The position numbers and the translations under genes were made by a program. The notes under the pieces are model-generated. The model saw only the letters and a program-made list of their open reading frames with translations, had not been told where the DNA came from and did no database searches. Source: Oceanisphaera sp. IT1-181 (GTDB lineage Bacteria; Pseudomonadota; Gammaproteobacteria; Enterobacterales; Aeromonadaceae). From it: 64,000 nucleotides of DNA. Shown piece by piece: positions 35,787 through 45,674 of this stretch (its first letter is position 1; each line of letters begins with the position of its first letter). The DNA lies in contig NZ_CP136856.1 of assembly GCF_033807535.1 (NCBI RefSeq), positions 1,483,001 through 1,547,000 of the forward strand, in the 5' to 3' direction.

Positions 35787-36554
35787 ATGGGCTTGTTTAG
35801 CGAATTTATTCTTAATGATGGTGCTGAATTTAACTCAGATCTCAATGTACCTTTTGTGCCCTCTGATGAGCTTATCGTCGAGAGTATGCTCGACTTAGCG
35901 GGAGTAACGAGCCACGATTTTCTCTACGATTTAGGCTCGGGAGACGGCCGTATTGTGGTGTCCGCCGCCATGGGACGAGATACGCGCGGCGTGGGTATCG
36001 ATATGGATCCGCTGCGCTTAGACGAAGCTCGTGAGTTTGCCGCCTCCATGGGCATGGATCACTTGGTCGAGTTTATTGAAGACGATTTTTTTAACGCCGA
36101 CATCAGTCGTGCCACCGTGGTCACTATGTATTTGCTGCAAAGCATTAACCTTTTGTTGCGACCCAAGCTCTTAACCGAGCTAAAGCCCGGCACGCGCATC
36201 GTATCGAATTCGTTTGATATGGGTGAATGGGAGCCAGACGACCGCTGCTTTGCGGCGGGTTCACATATTTATAAGTGGGTGATACCGGCTAACGTAGCGG
36301 GAGTTTGGCAATGGCACACCCAAGATAATCAACAATACAAAATCGCACTCAGTCAGACGTTTCAGCGCATTAGCGCTAAAGCGTGGATGAATGGAGAGCC
36401 AGTTGAGGTTATCGCTACGGACTTGTGTGGTAGCCGTTTAATGCTGACATTAGGCGATGCAGATAACGCACGCACTTTTTATTGGCGCTTAGTGGGCGAA
36501 CAGTTGCAAGCACGAGCGGGCGAAACCGGATATGTGAGTGCCACACTTATCTAA
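35787..36554 (+). CDS. SAM-dependent methyltransferase
   Basis: 255 residues. FLYDLGSGDGRIVVSAA is motif I and GVGIDMDPLRLDEAR motif II of a class I methyltransferase; TVVTMYLLQSINLLLRPKL matches the Dot1-like/YdhJ-type pattern often annotated 'class I SAM-dependent methyltransferase'. The C-terminal ~95 residues form an extra beta-rich domain. Substrate unknown. GAGGAG lies just before the ATG. It overlaps the stop of the convergent EamA gene by 8 bp. Confidence 0.85.
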   Translation: MGLFSEFILNDGAEFNSDLNVPFVPSDELIVESMLDLAGVTSHDFLYDLGSGDGRIVVSAAMGRDTRGVGIDMDPLRLDEAREFAASMGMDHLVEFIEDDFFNADISRATVVTMYLLQSINLLLRPKLLTELKPGTRIVSNSFDMGEWEPDDRCFAAGSHIYKWVIPANVAGVWQWHTQDNQQYKIALSQTFQRISAKAWMNGEPVEVIATDLCGSRLMLTLGDADNARTFYWRLVGEQLQARAGETGYVSATLI

Positions 36555-37473
36555 CGGAGGTTTTTGCTCGGCCAAGCGTCACTAATGCCACGCCGCTGCC
36601 AATTAATAACGCGCCCAGTAATAACCCTTGAGGTGGCGCCTCACCTTGCAATAACACGGCAATAGGCACACCTACGACTGCCCCCACCGCACCCAGCAAA
36701 CTCAAGAGCACGGGGCCACCGATTTTTTGTAGCGTAAATAACAACAAAAATTGGCCAGAAAAGACCAAGGCTTGAGCGCCAATCAAGGCTAAGGGCAGGG
36801 CTTTTTCTTGCGGTAAGCGCAAAGGTAAGTCAGTTAATAAACCGGTCGCCAATAGCATGATGGCTGCCGCAAGCAACATGCCGGGCGCTAACGCCGCGGC
36901 CGCCACCCCCGGCGGCCAGCGCAAAGTACGATAAAGATTACCAATGGCCAGTAACACCGGACCCAGCAACGCCACTAAAATCCAAAAATTGTCCGCATTA
37001 GATGCGCTTAGCTTATTGATGGCTAATACGCCCGCACCCGCTAAGGCGGCCACCACTCCAGTGGCCCGCAAAATATTAAAGCGCTCCATCCCTAATGCCA
37101 ACGCGCCCACATAAGTGAGTAAGGGCGGCAGGGCAATAATGAGTGCCACAAAGCCAGCACCCACGTGAGGCACGGCAGAAAAGAAAATAAAGTTAGAGCC
37201 TGCCACTCCCACCAACGCCGATACGCCATAGTATTCTAAGGTGCGTCGGGTAAAGGGCGGTAGGGTATTGCGCAGGGTGGCGATACCCAACAAAATAATG
37301 GCGGCAGCACTAATGGACCAGGTTAAAAACGCCAAGGGTGCCAGTGCCAATTCTCCGGCCAATTTGGCCAAGTTAGTCGACAAACCCAGCAAAGCACCAC
37401 CACATAACAAGCATAATAAAGGAGTTAACCAAGCTTTCTGTGCAGTGTGAGAGATCGTAATCTCAGGGGGCAT
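36547..37473 (-). CDS. EamA/DMT-family transporter
   Basis: 308 residues with ten hydrophobic segments in two EamA halves (about 15-150 and 165-300). The second half has GGPVLLSLLGAVGAVVGVP, a typical EamA glycine-rich helix. An inner-membrane carrier, probably exporting small metabolites; the substrate is not predictable. It converges on the methyltransferase gene. Confidence 0.88.
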   Translation of the reverse strand: MPPEITISHTAQKAWLTPLLCLLCGGALLGLSTNLAKLAGELALAPLAFLTWSISAAAIILLGIATLRNTLPPFTRRTLEYYGVSALVGVAGSNFIFFSAVPHVGAGFVALIIALPPLLTYVGALALGMERFNILRATGVVAALAGAGVLAINKLSASNADNFWILVALLGPVLLAIGNLYRTLRWPPGVAAAALAPGMLLAAAIMLLATGLLTDLPLRLPQEKALPLALIGAQALVFSGQFLLLFTLQKIGGPVLLSLLGAVGAVVGVPIAVLLQGEAPPQGLLLGALLIGSGVALVTLGRAKTSVR

Positions 37474-37704
37474 GCGCTTCCTTATTAAAAGTTCCCGGTA
37501 GCAAGTTAAGGTAATAAAAACATTACCTTAATATTAAATCAACCTATGTGTTGAGCTCGGGTGTTGAGTACGAGAGTTGAGTACGAGTGTAGAGCTCGAA
37601 TAATAAACCCGAGAGTGAGCAGTAAGCCGCTCGTGGCATGCCACTGAAGCCTGTGCAGTACTGAGCCGTTCACAGGCCTACCATACAAGACTCAATGAGT
37701 AGTG

Positions 37705-38376
37705 TTACTGAGCCGCGCTCACCACCTGCTGCTCGGCTAACAGATCGGTAAACACCAAACCATCACGCGTCACCACCTCCCCGACTTGCACCCGAAGTTT
37801 ATGTTTGAACAGGGGGCCGTCAAACACAAAGGTATGGTACTCACCGTTTTCGCCGCAGGGGTCGACGCCCTCGGGTAGGGCAGCTAAGACGGCAGTGCTG
37901 AGCTCTGCACCGGCAAAGTGCGGCGGTACTTTTTTAGGATCCAAGCAGGTGATTAAGGCGCGTAAGCCGGCATTAAACATATCTTGCGGTAATAGGTGTG
38001 TGGCCAGCCCCCACAGTGGGAATATCGCTTCCATTCCCGCCTCTGTTAGCTGCTTTTCCCGAAAGTTTCGTACATCTTCCAGCAGTATGTCGCCGAAGGC
38101 CATGGCGGTAATGCCTTGCGCTTTAGCGTCATCCACAAAGGTTTGCATCAATTGGCTATATTGCTCATTGGTACAAGGGTTAGGCAGGCGAATAATGTCT
38201 AGCGGTAAGCCCAGACTGTGTGCTTGTTGCTGTACTAATTCAACCCGCACCCCGTGCATGCTCACTCGCTCAAACTCATCATTAACAGTGGTAAATAATC
38301 CCACTACTTCAAACGCAGGGTTTTGTTGCAAACAATACAAGGCCCACGCGCTGTCTTTGCCACTGCTCCAAGACAT
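37705..38376 (-). CDS. Diphthine-ammonia ligase-like ATP pyrophosphatase
   Basis: 223 residues. MSWSSGKDSAWALYCL is the SGGKDS-type PP-loop at the N-terminus, and MAFGDILLEDVRNFREKQL and PLWG match the Dph6/MJ0570 alpha-hydrolase family. In archaea and eukaryotes relatives amidate diphthine; bacterial members have no diphthamide to act on and their role is unknown. The start is at the PP-loop Met, as usual. Single gene on the minus strand. Confidence 0.9.
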   Translation of the reverse strand: MSWSSGKDSAWALYCLQQNPAFEVVGLFTTVNDEFERVSMHGVRVELVQQQAHSLGLPLDIIRLPNPCTNEQYSQLMQTFVDDAKAQGITAMAFGDILLEDVRNFREKQLTEAGMEAIFPLWGLATHLLPQDMFNAGLRALITCLDPKKVPPHFAGAELSTAVLAALPEGVDPCGENGEYHTFVFDGPLFKHKLRVQVGEVVTRDGLVFTDLLAEQQVVSAAQ

Positions 38377-38694
38377 TAATATTTTCTTTCCTATACGTTC
38401 CTTCTTTTATTGGTGGCCCGCACAGTGAAATTCACATTGGCTGGCCCTCTTTAGGGCGTTTGTTGAGGCGGCTATCGCTTCCTTGAACAGTCGCCTCATT
38501 GAACAAGGTCGTTGCGAGTCTGCATGTTCACTTAGCATTGTCACTTATTTTACTTTGCAGCAGGAGAGAAAATTTAAGCTTGACTAGGCTTTACTTGCAG
38601 TATTAAAGACCACGCAGGGTTTCTTGAACTTCTCAGTAAAGAAACCATACTCAAAAACGTAATATGCATCCAACATGAAACAATAGGATTCATT
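38377..38694. other. Intergenic region upstream of the cbb3 operon
   Basis: About 320 bp containing the divergent promoters. I looked for an FNR box (TTGAT-N4-ATCAA) and found none convincing. No gene seen. Confidence 0.4.
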
Positions 38695-40311
38695 ATGACG
38701 CCTACCATAGCAGTCTTGCTGATCATTACATTTTTGCTGTCCACTGTGGGTTTGCTGCTATTGATTTGGTCAATTGCCACCAATCAATTTAGTCAAAGCC
38801 AAGCGGCAGCGCGGACCATTTTTACCCCCGGAGAAGAAGGACACAGTGAAGACCCCGCGTTAGAAAGTACGCCGGCTTTTTTGGGCGACAATCAAGAACA
38901 ACACCAAGCGGTAACATCGCGCTGGATAGCCGACCATTCATCCAAAACGGCGGTGCTCACTTGGCTAACCTCGGCTGTGGTGTGGTTATTAATAGGCTCC
39001 TTATATGGCCTCTTCTCCTCTATCAAGATGCATTATCCTGAATTTTTAGCCGATAGCCCATGGTGGACCTTTGGCCGTATCCGACCGATGCACTTGAACG
39101 CCGTGACTTATGGTTGGGCGTCGATGGCGGGCATTGGAGTGGTATTATTTTTAATCCCCAGACTATTCAAAACTTCTTTGCATGGGGCTAAGTATGCGGT
39201 GACGGGCGCCGTTATCTGGAACATCGGCATGATTTTAGGAATTGGCGCCATTAATATGGGGCTCTCCGATGGTCAAGAGTGGCTGGAGTTTCCTTGGCAA
39301 ATCGATATCTTGTTCGTGATTGCCGGCGGGCTTTGTGCCGTTCCCTTATTGGTGACCTGTGCTCGGCGAAAGGTTCAACATCTGTATGTGACCAGCTGGT
39401 ATTTTCTCGCAGCTTTAGTGTGGTTCCCCTTCTTATTTTTGATTGCTAATGCGCCTTATTTATTCCCCGGTGCGACCGGTGCCACCGTTAACTGGTGGTT
39501 TGCTCATAACGTACTGGGTTTATGGGTGACGCCGTTAGGCCTAGGCACCGCGTATTACCTGATCCCTAAAATTTTGGGGCGTCCGATTTATTCCTACAAA
39601 TTGTCGCTGATTGGTTTTTGGTCTTTGGCGTTATTTTACAGCCAAGTGGGAATTCATCACCTGATTGGCGGGCCTATCCCCACTTGGTTGGTGACCTTGT
39701 CTATTGTGCACAGTGTCATGATGTCGATTCCGGTCATTACCGTGGCCATTAACCACCACGGCACCATGTGGGGGCATTTTTCACGACTTAAAGATTCGCC
39801 TACATTGCGCTTTGTCTGGATAGGTGCACTTATGTATACCTTCTCTTCCTTGCAAGGCTCTATGGAAGCGCTACGCAGCATCAACGTTATTACCCACTTT
39901 ACCCATTACACGGTGGCGCATGCGCACTTAGGTATGTATGCATTTTTAAGCTTTATCTTGTTTGGCGCTGTGTATTTCATTATGCCCCGGTTAACCGATT
40001 GGGAATGGCCATGGCGACGCATGATCAGCTTGCATTTCTGGCTAGTGGCCATCGGGTTCTTGATCTACTTTGTGGCACTAACTGCGGCCGGTTGGTTGCA
40101 AGGGGTGGCTTTATTAGATGCTAAAACGCCGTTCCTGGAAATTGTACAGATGACGATTCCTTACCTACAAGGCCGTACCGTGGGCGGTACTATGATGGTC
40201 TTGGGTCATGTGGTGTTTGCCGTACACTTCTTTGCGATGCTGAAACACCGCGGTAGCGTTAAAAATGAGCCGACTCTGTTCCGCGTTAATGCCAAGGAGG
40301 TCTCATCATGA
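38695..40311 (+). CDS. ccoN: cbb3-type cytochrome c oxidase subunit I with CcoS-like N-terminus
   Basis: 538 residues, longer than usual CcoN (~475). Residues 1-65 form a separate module: one membrane helix (IAVLLIITFLLSTVGLLLL) followed by FSQSQAAARTIFTPGEEG, which resembles CcoS. The rest is the haem-copper core, with RPMHLNAVTYGW (low-spin haem His), NHHGTMWGH (Cu-B His pair) and HFTHYTVAHAHLG (haem ligands). It reduces oxygen with high affinity and pumps protons in the inner membrane. It overlaps ccoO by 4 bp. The fusion is inferred by eye and needs a search. Confidence 0.88.
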   Translation: MTPTIAVLLIITFLLSTVGLLLLIWSIATNQFSQSQAAARTIFTPGEEGHSEDPALESTPAFLGDNQEQHQAVTSRWIADHSSKTAVLTWLTSAVVWLLIGSLYGLFSSIKMHYPEFLADSPWWTFGRIRPMHLNAVTYGWASMAGIGVVLFLIPRLFKTSLHGAKYAVTGAVIWNIGMILGIGAINMGLSDGQEWLEFPWQIDILFVIAGGLCAVPLLVTCARRKVQHLYVTSWYFLAALVWFPFLFLIANAPYLFPGATGATVNWWFAHNVLGLWVTPLGLGTAYYLIPKILGRPIYSYKLSLIGFWSLALFYSQVGIHHLIGGPIPTWLVTLSIVHSVMMSIPVITVAINHHGTMWGHFSRLKDSPTLRFVWIGALMYTFSSLQGSMEALRSINVITHFTHYTVAHAHLGMYAFLSFILFGAVYFIMPRLTDWEWPWRRMISLHFWLVAIGFLIYFVALTAAGWLQGVALLDAKTPFLEIVQMTIPYLQGRTVGGTMMVLGHVVFAVHFFAMLKHRGSVKNEPTLFRVNAKEVSS

Positions 40312-40961
40312 AACGTGCTCTCGCAATCATGATAGGGGCGGCCTTTATTTTACTGCTAGCCACCTTAACCTTAGTGGTGCTGCCCTATATCCAAATGTCG
40401 ACTGAGGCAGTGCCGCCAGATCTAAAACCTTATACGGAGCAAGAGCTGGTGGGTCGTCAGTCTTATATCGCCAATGGCTGTGTGTATTGCCATAGCCAAC
40501 AGCCCCGAGATCCCAGCTTTGCAACCGGTGACCGAGACCGCGGCTGGGGGCGTCCAGGTGTGCCGGGGGATTATACGTACGACAGACCGCATTTGCTGGG
40601 TACCATGCGTACCGGTCCGGATTTATTTAACATCGCGGCCCGCCAACCCAGTGAAGACTGGCACCTGATCCATTTGTATAACCCACAAGCGGTGATGAAG
40701 GGCAGTATTATGCCTCCCTATCGCTTCTTGTTCCTCCAAGTAGATAAAGCGCGACCTGAGGATAAAGTTGTGAATATGCCGCCGCCTTATGGTCCAGAGT
40801 CGGGTCAAATAGTGGCCACCGATGAAGCCATGGCATTAGTAGCTTATCTACTGTCGCTAGACCATACCTATCCGGCTCCCACTTTGCCACAACCTGCACC
40901 GCAGCCATTAGAGCCAGCCTCCGAGCAAGCTACAGAGCAAACCCAGACAGATAAGGAGTAG
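40308..40961 (+). CDS. ccoO: cbb3-type cytochrome oxidase mono-haem subunit II
   Basis: 217 residues. One N-terminal membrane anchor (MIGAAFILLLATLTLVVLP), then NGCVYCHSQQPRD, the c-type haem site (CxxCH), with GTMRTGPDLFNIAARQP and GSIMPPYRF carrying the Met axial ligand. It carries electrons to CcoN. Starts with an ATGA-type overlap with ccoN. The Pro/Gln/Glu-rich tail is dispensable in appearance. Confidence 0.93.
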   Translation: MKRALAIMIGAAFILLLATLTLVVLPYIQMSTEAVPPDLKPYTEQELVGRQSYIANGCVYCHSQQPRDPSFATGDRDRGWGRPGVPGDYTYDRPHLLGTMRTGPDLFNIAARQPSEDWHLIHLYNPQAVMKGSIMPPYRFLFLQVDKARPEDKVVNMPPPYGPESGQIVATDEAMALVAYLLSLDHTYPAPTLPQPAPQPLEPASEQATEQTQTDKE

Positions 40962-40964
40962 ATG

Positions 40965-41558
40965 ATGAGTCAAAAAGAACATCGCGCGCAACGCCGTGAA
41001 GCTCCCGAGCCAGAAGAAGGCGATCGCGGAGTCCCTAAAATCGTCATCGCTTGGATAGTGGTACTGCTTTTCTGGGGGGTGGGCTATTACGTTTGGCAAA
41101 TTGGTAAGCCCATGTTGGGCGGTGATAGCCGCAGTGTCCCTGTACAAGTGGTGGCCAATACCGAAGGAGGAGCAAGCAGCATTGATGGCGGGGCTATTTA
41201 CAGTGCTCAGTGCAGTGCTTGTCACCAAGCCAGTGGGCTGGGTATTCCGGGTGCCTTCCCGCCGTTAGCGGGCAGTGAGTGGCTGTTGGCGGATCCGGCC
41301 ATTGCAGTGTCTATCGTACATGATGGTTTACAAGGTGCAATTGAAGTGGCCGGTGTGAGCTACGCGGGTGTGATGCCGCCCTTTGGCGCTACCTTGTCTA
41401 GCGCTGACATTGCGGCGGTATTAACCCATGTCAGAAGCGAGTGGGGCAATGCGGCAACCCCAGTAGAGGCTTTGCTAGTGGATGAGCACGTGGAGCGCTT
41501 TGGTGAGCGCGGGCCTTGGTCAGAAGAGGAGCTAATAGACGTCTTTGGAAAACCCTAA
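40965..41558 (+). CDS. ccoP: Single-haem CcoP-like c-type cytochrome subunit
   Basis: About 197 residues: a charged N-terminus, one membrane helix (IVIAWIVVLLFWGVGYYVW) and a single cytochrome c domain with CSACHQ and the Met ligand in GVMPPFGA. Canonical CcoP (~300 residues) has two haems; this variant has only one. AAGGAG lies 6 bp before ATG 40965; ATG 40962 is also possible. It overlaps or abuts the ATPase gene. Likely hands electrons to CcoO. Confidence 0.87.
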   Translation: MSQKEHRAQRREAPEPEEGDRGVPKIVIAWIVVLLFWGVGYYVWQIGKPMLGGDSRSVPVQVVANTEGGASSIDGGAIYSAQCSACHQASGLGIPGAFPPLAGSEWLLADPAIAVSIVHDGLQGAIEVAGVSYAGVMPPFGATLSSADIAAVLTHVRSEWGNAATPVEALLVDEHVERFGERGPWSEEELIDVFGKP

Positions 41559-41562
41559 CCTG

Positions 41563-43827
41563 ATGGCTGCCACGGCGTATTTATCGGTCGACGTAGCAAG
41601 CGATACCCAGCAAGCACATACTCAACCAAGTATGATCTTGATGGTAGAAGGCATGCGCTGTGCAAGCTGCGCCATCGCGGTGGAAGCCCGATTAAAGAAA
41701 CAGCTTAATGTAAGCGACGCGGCGGTTAACTTTTCCGCAGACATCGCCATGATCAGCTGGCAGGGTGATAAACCAGATATCAAGCTGCTCAAGCGCGCCG
41801 TGGCACGTTTGGGTTATCAATTACATACCTCTCTTTGCCCGGAACGTAGTGCGCTGCAAGCCGAAAAAATGCGCAAGCAATTGCAGCTGCGCCTTGCGGT
41901 GGCGGTGGTATTTGGTATGTGGAGCATGATGCCGGCCATCTTGCTTTATCTCGCGCCAATGGGCGCAGTTGAACCCGAATTAATGTGGCCGCTGGCCTTA
42001 GCCAGCGGCTTGTTTGCCGTTCCTGTGTTGCTCTATTCGGGCAGCCATTTTTATCGGGTGGGTTGGCGTACGCTAATAGCGGGCTCGCCGGGGCTAGACA
42101 GCCTGATCACCTTAGCGGTGTGGGCGGCGGTGCTGATTTCAGTGTGGCAACTTTACCAAGGTTCAGCACACGTTTATTTTGATGCGGCTGTGATGCTTAT
42201 TACCTTTCAGTTAGTGGCGCGCTTGCTCGATACCAGCGTGCGCCGTCGCGCCTCTGAAGTGGTTCGCCGTTACTTTCAAGATATGCCTGACAAGGTAGCG
42301 GTGCTGGATGACGCGGGTAATAGTAATCAGCAGCCAGCCAGCAGTGTGCGCTTAGGCCAGCGCATTATATTAATGAGCGGCGAGCAGCTGGCGCTGGATG
42401 GCGTGGTACAAAGCGGCGCCGGTCAGGCGGATTTATCACTTCTCACCGGTGAGCACGAACCGCAAACGCTGATTGCGGGTGATGAGTTGCTGGCGGGCTG
42501 CAACCTGATAGAAGGTGAGCTTACGTTAATCGTCACCGCTACGGTGGGGGAGCGGCGTATTGACCGCCTCTCGCATTCCATCAGCAAGGTATTAAGCCGT
42601 AAGCCGGCGCTGCAACAATTAACGGATCGTATCGCGCGATTATTAATCCCCATTATATTAGTGGCCGCTGGCTTGGCGGTGCTACTGGCCTGGTTTCAAG
42701 GAGCAGATCTTACCTCGGCCATTGGCCGTGGAGTGGCGGTGCTCATCGTCAGTTGCCCCTGCGCCTTGAGTTTGGCCATTCCCTTGGTGATCACCATGGG
42801 CCATGCACGCATGATTAATACCGGCATTATCTTACGGGATCCGGCGGCATTAGAGACGGCCGCCGACGTGAAAGTAGTGGTGTTTGATAAAACCGGCACC
42901 TTAACCACGGACACCCCCAGCATTAAACAGCTATTGCCTGCCTCAGGTTGGAGCGAACAAGACTTGCTGCAATTGGGGCTGAATATTTTGTATCAAGGCG
43001 CGCATCCCGTCGCCAAAGGGTTGTTTGCAAGCCTGTCCGAAACAGCCATGGCCGAGCAAGTCACGCCTAATACGCAGGGTGAGAGGGAAACTATTGTTGG
43101 CCAAGGTACCTGCTGGTGCGGTGATCACGGCACCGCCTTGGCGGGACGTGCTACTTGGCTGGCCGCACAAGGTATTAGCATGCCTGAGCTGATTGATTCG
43201 GGCATGCAGGTGCACTTGGCTTTTCAAGGTCAATATGCGGGCAGCATCAGTTTTCAAGAAACCCTGCGGCTAGAGGCTTTGCCCACCATCACCGCCTTGC
43301 AGCAGCAAGGCTATACCATCTATTTGCTCAGCGGTGACACCAAACAAGCCTGTCATGACTTGGCCTCAAGGCTGGGTATTGCCGCCGCACATGTCTTGTA
43401 TGAGCGCAGCCCTGAGCAAAAGCATTGCTTTATTGAGGCGCTCGAGCGCAAAGCCAAGGTGGCATTTGTAGGGGATGGCCTCAATGATGGGCTGGCATTG
43501 GCCGGTGCTGGATTGGGAATTGCTGTGGGGCAGGCTAACTCGGCCACCGGCATGGCGGCCGCCGTGTACTTACCAGATGGCGTGCAACAGGTGCCTACTA
43601 CGCTAAAGTTGGCTAAGCGAGCGCAAAAATTGATGTATGAGAACTTATTTTGGGCGTTAGCGTACAACAGCTGCGTGATCCCACTGGCGATTTTTGGCTG
43701 GATCCATCCGGTGATTGCCGCCGTCGCCATGTCGTTGAGCAGCTTATGTGTGCTACTCAACAGCGTGCGCATGCAAGGCAAAGCACCCTTTAAAACAGAA
43801 CATACAAGGGTGAAGAGTGAGACGTAA
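41563..43827 (+). CDS. ccoI: Heavy-metal P1B-type ATPase (CcoI/CopA2-like)
   Basis: About 754 residues. An N-terminal HMA domain with GMRCASCA (CxxC copper site), eight membrane helices, SCPCALSLA (CPC ion site), FDKTGTLT (phosphorylated Asp) and GDGLNDGLAL (hinge). Next to ccoNOP this is most likely the copper exporter that supplies Cu-B for oxidase assembly. TTG at 41545 is an alternative start overlapping ccoP by 14 bp. No ccoG or ccoH follows, so assembly genes may be elsewhere. Confidence 0.92.
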   Translation: MAATAYLSVDVASDTQQAHTQPSMILMVEGMRCASCAIAVEARLKKQLNVSDAAVNFSADIAMISWQGDKPDIKLLKRAVARLGYQLHTSLCPERSALQAEKMRKQLQLRLAVAVVFGMWSMMPAILLYLAPMGAVEPELMWPLALASGLFAVPVLLYSGSHFYRVGWRTLIAGSPGLDSLITLAVWAAVLISVWQLYQGSAHVYFDAAVMLITFQLVARLLDTSVRRRASEVVRRYFQDMPDKVAVLDDAGNSNQQPASSVRLGQRIILMSGEQLALDGVVQSGAGQADLSLLTGEHEPQTLIAGDELLAGCNLIEGELTLIVTATVGERRIDRLSHSISKVLSRKPALQQLTDRIARLLIPIILVAAGLAVLLAWFQGADLTSAIGRGVAVLIVSCPCALSLAIPLVITMGHARMINTGIILRDPAALETAADVKVVVFDKTGTLTTDTPSIKQLLPASGWSEQDLLQLGLNILYQGAHPVAKGLFASLSETAMAEQVTPNTQGERETIVGQGTCWCGDHGTALAGRATWLAAQGISMPELIDSGMQVHLAFQGQYAGSISFQETLRLEALPTITALQQQGYTIYLLSGDTKQACHDLASRLGIAAAHVLYERSPEQKHCFIEALERKAKVAFVGDGLNDGLALAGAGLGIAVGQANSATGMAAAVYLPDGVQQVPTTLKLAKRAQKLMYENLFWALAYNSCVIPLAIFGWIHPVIAAVAMSLSSLCVLLNSVRMQGKAPFKTEHTRVKSET

Positions 43828-43849
43828 AATCGACCGTTATTTTTTATAT

Positions 43850-44120
43850 AAGAGTGTTCGGCGTGCCAGCGTAGCTGGAGAGTTTAAGTCATAACTAAAA
43901 CCGTGCTGAATTATCATTACACTATTTTGTAAAATAAATTGGTCAGATTAATCAACTTTTTGGAGGTCATGTGTGTTGTGATTAGGAGAATCCAACACCT
44001 AGACCCAACTTGCGAATTTTTTTGTAGTGTGTCGCTTTAGCTGGCACTCCCGTCTCAGCGGGAATTTTAAAGTATCCTGCTTCGCAGGACCCACAGCTAA
44101 AGCGTGGGACTACAAGTACT
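43850..44120. repeat. Intergenic repeat (palindromic family)
   Basis: Words shared with the other intergenic repeats: CCAGCGTAGCTGG, AAACCGTGCTGAAT, TCCTGCTTCGCAGGA and CTCCCGTCTCAGCGGGA. Between 44120 and 44347 nothing else was recognised except a hairpin AGCAAACAG/CTGTTTGCT near 44271-44305 that may terminate the minus-strand barrel gene. Confidence 0.6.
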
Positions 44121-44347
44121 GTGTCTATCTTTGTAACTCGTGGCAATTTCCGCTCGCTTTCCGTTTGAACAGGCCGCTTTTTTTATTTGGATTGGTATTA
44201 CATCAAAGCTAACATGTTTGTTTCTAGCTGAACGCAGAGCAGGGCACGAACCCTTATCTCAAATGTCAGAAAGCAAACAGCCAGCGCTATGGCTGACTGT
44301 TTGCTGTGCTTATTACACTTCTACTGATGCGTTAGGTGGGTAGATGA

Positions 44348-44893
44348 TTAGAAATTATAACCCATACCTACAGTGTATTCCCAGCTGCCGTTAGAGGAGT
44401 TGTCTTGGGCACTATTTTTGCTATCAAACAAGAAGCCATATTCAGCACGAGCTTGTACGAAGGTAGAAGGCAGTACGTAGTACTTAGCACCTAATTCCAA
44501 ACCTGCGACACCCGTGTTTTTGGCGTGGTTATAGTATTTAACACCTAAGTTAGCACCCACGAATGGACGGAACTGGTTCTGACCAAAGTGATAATCGATA
44601 TAACCTCTGGTGCCACCTGACCAGTTATCATTACCGTTATCTACTGCACCCCAAGCTACGCTTTGACGAACACCGGCGACGGTTTGGTCATTAATATACC
44701 AACCCATATCACCAGACAAACCCATGCCACCGTTATCGAAGTTCTTATCGCTTTCACCAGAACCACTGATGGAGAACTCACGATCGCCTTCTTTAGGACC
44801 CACACCCTGATAATTACCTTGTGCCTGTGACAGTGTAGGGACTAATAAAGCGCTCACACAAACTGCCAAAGAAAGCTTTTTGAATGTTTTCAT
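44348..44893 (-). CDS. Outer-membrane beta-barrel protein
   Basis: 181 residues. Signal peptide MKTFKKLSLAVCVSALL ending near SQA; the mature part alternates polar and aromatic/hydrophobic residues with WYINDQTVAGVRQSV, FRPFVGANLGVKYYNH and a C-terminal WEYTVGMGYNF, where the terminal Phe is the usual barrel-assembly signal. A small eight-stranded barrel of OmpW/OprF-like type is expected; role unknown. ATG at 44893 follows AGGAT; an in-frame ATG at 44908 would lengthen the signal peptide. Confidence 0.85.
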   Translation of the reverse strand: MKTFKKLSLAVCVSALLVPTLSQAQGNYQGVGPKEGDREFSISGSGESDKNFDNGGMGLSGDMGWYINDQTVAGVRQSVAWGAVDNGNDNWSGGTRGYIDYHFGQNQFRPFVGANLGVKYYNHAKNTGVAGLELGAKYYVLPSTFVQARAEYGFLFDSKNSAQDNSSNGSWEYTVGMGYNF

Positions 44894-45570
44894 GGAAAAA
44901 ATCCTCATATCAACTAACAGGTTTTATCGTAAAAAATAGGGTGTACAACATGCGACTCAAACACAAGTTGCTATGATGAACATTGTCTCACCTGTTGAGA
45001 CACACCCGTTGCGATCACCATCTAGGTTTAAGCATTCGGAGCCCGAATGTCAAACTAGGAACCAAAGAAAAGTCTGTTAGCTAGCAAGTTTTAACTATTT
45101 ATTACTCTCTCCTCTGTTAAATAAAGGGTGAAAATAGCACAGACTTAAAACAGTGAATGAGTTGGTTATGTCGCCAAATGAGTGCGTTGAGAGGGTTATC
45201 TTAAAGTCTAGTCGCTGTCATTAGTTTCGCCAGTTTTAATAGTAAAGGAGGCAAAACCACCTAAAAAAATCAGTAATCAGCCGTTTAGTTACTCGCGACG
45301 CAAGGTGACGCGAGTTCATGCATATAAACGGGGGCGGGCAAGAACATGAGCAAGCTCAAATAGGTGTAAAGGGCTGCGCTGTGGATATATTTCACCCACA
45401 ACTGATAAGCCAAGCTGGCAACGCTTAGACTCGTAACGGTAGCGCTAAGTCTTTATTATCCCCACTAGGTTTGGCATCAGGCTCGGTCTTCACATGCTGG
45501 CGCTGATAGGAAATAGCTTAGTTAGCGATAAACGATGAAATTTTAAAGTATCTGCTGTTGGCTTGTAATC
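44894..45570. other. Long intergenic region, no firm gene
   Basis: About 680 bp. It contains a hairpin ACTCGCG/CGCGAGT around 45291-45313 and AT-rich stretches likely to hold the barrel gene's promoter. No frame of note. Confidence 0.4.
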
Positions 45571-45663
45571 ATGGCTTTGAAGACGAAATACAAAATTAAG
45601 GCCGGCTCAAGCATTGAGGTGTTGAATGAATTGTCGGCATTGGTGGGCGTAAAAAATAGCTAA
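45571..45663 (+). CDS. Possible 30-residue peptide
   Basis: ATG to TAA reading MALKTKYKIKAGSSIEVLNE then LSALVGVKNS. It lies 11 bp before the next gene and has no strong ribosome site. It could be a leader peptide or the remnant of a gene lost upstream. Confidence 0.3.
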   Translation: MALKTKYKIKAGSSIEVLNELSALVGVKNS

Positions 45664-45674
45664 GGAGTAAGGTT

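Noticed and set aside
37805..38428. Plus-strand 207-residue frame
   Set aside because: Fully antisense to the Dph6-like gene, whose PP-loop and family motifs are clear.
38377..38694. FNR box upstream of the cbb3 operon
   Set aside because: Expected for such operons, but no TTGAT-N4-ATCAA-like site was found.
44271..44305. Strong terminator for the outer-membrane barrel gene
   Set aside because: A hairpin exists (AGCAAACAG/CTGTTTGCT) but its T run on the minus strand is short and interrupted, so it is not listed as a feature.
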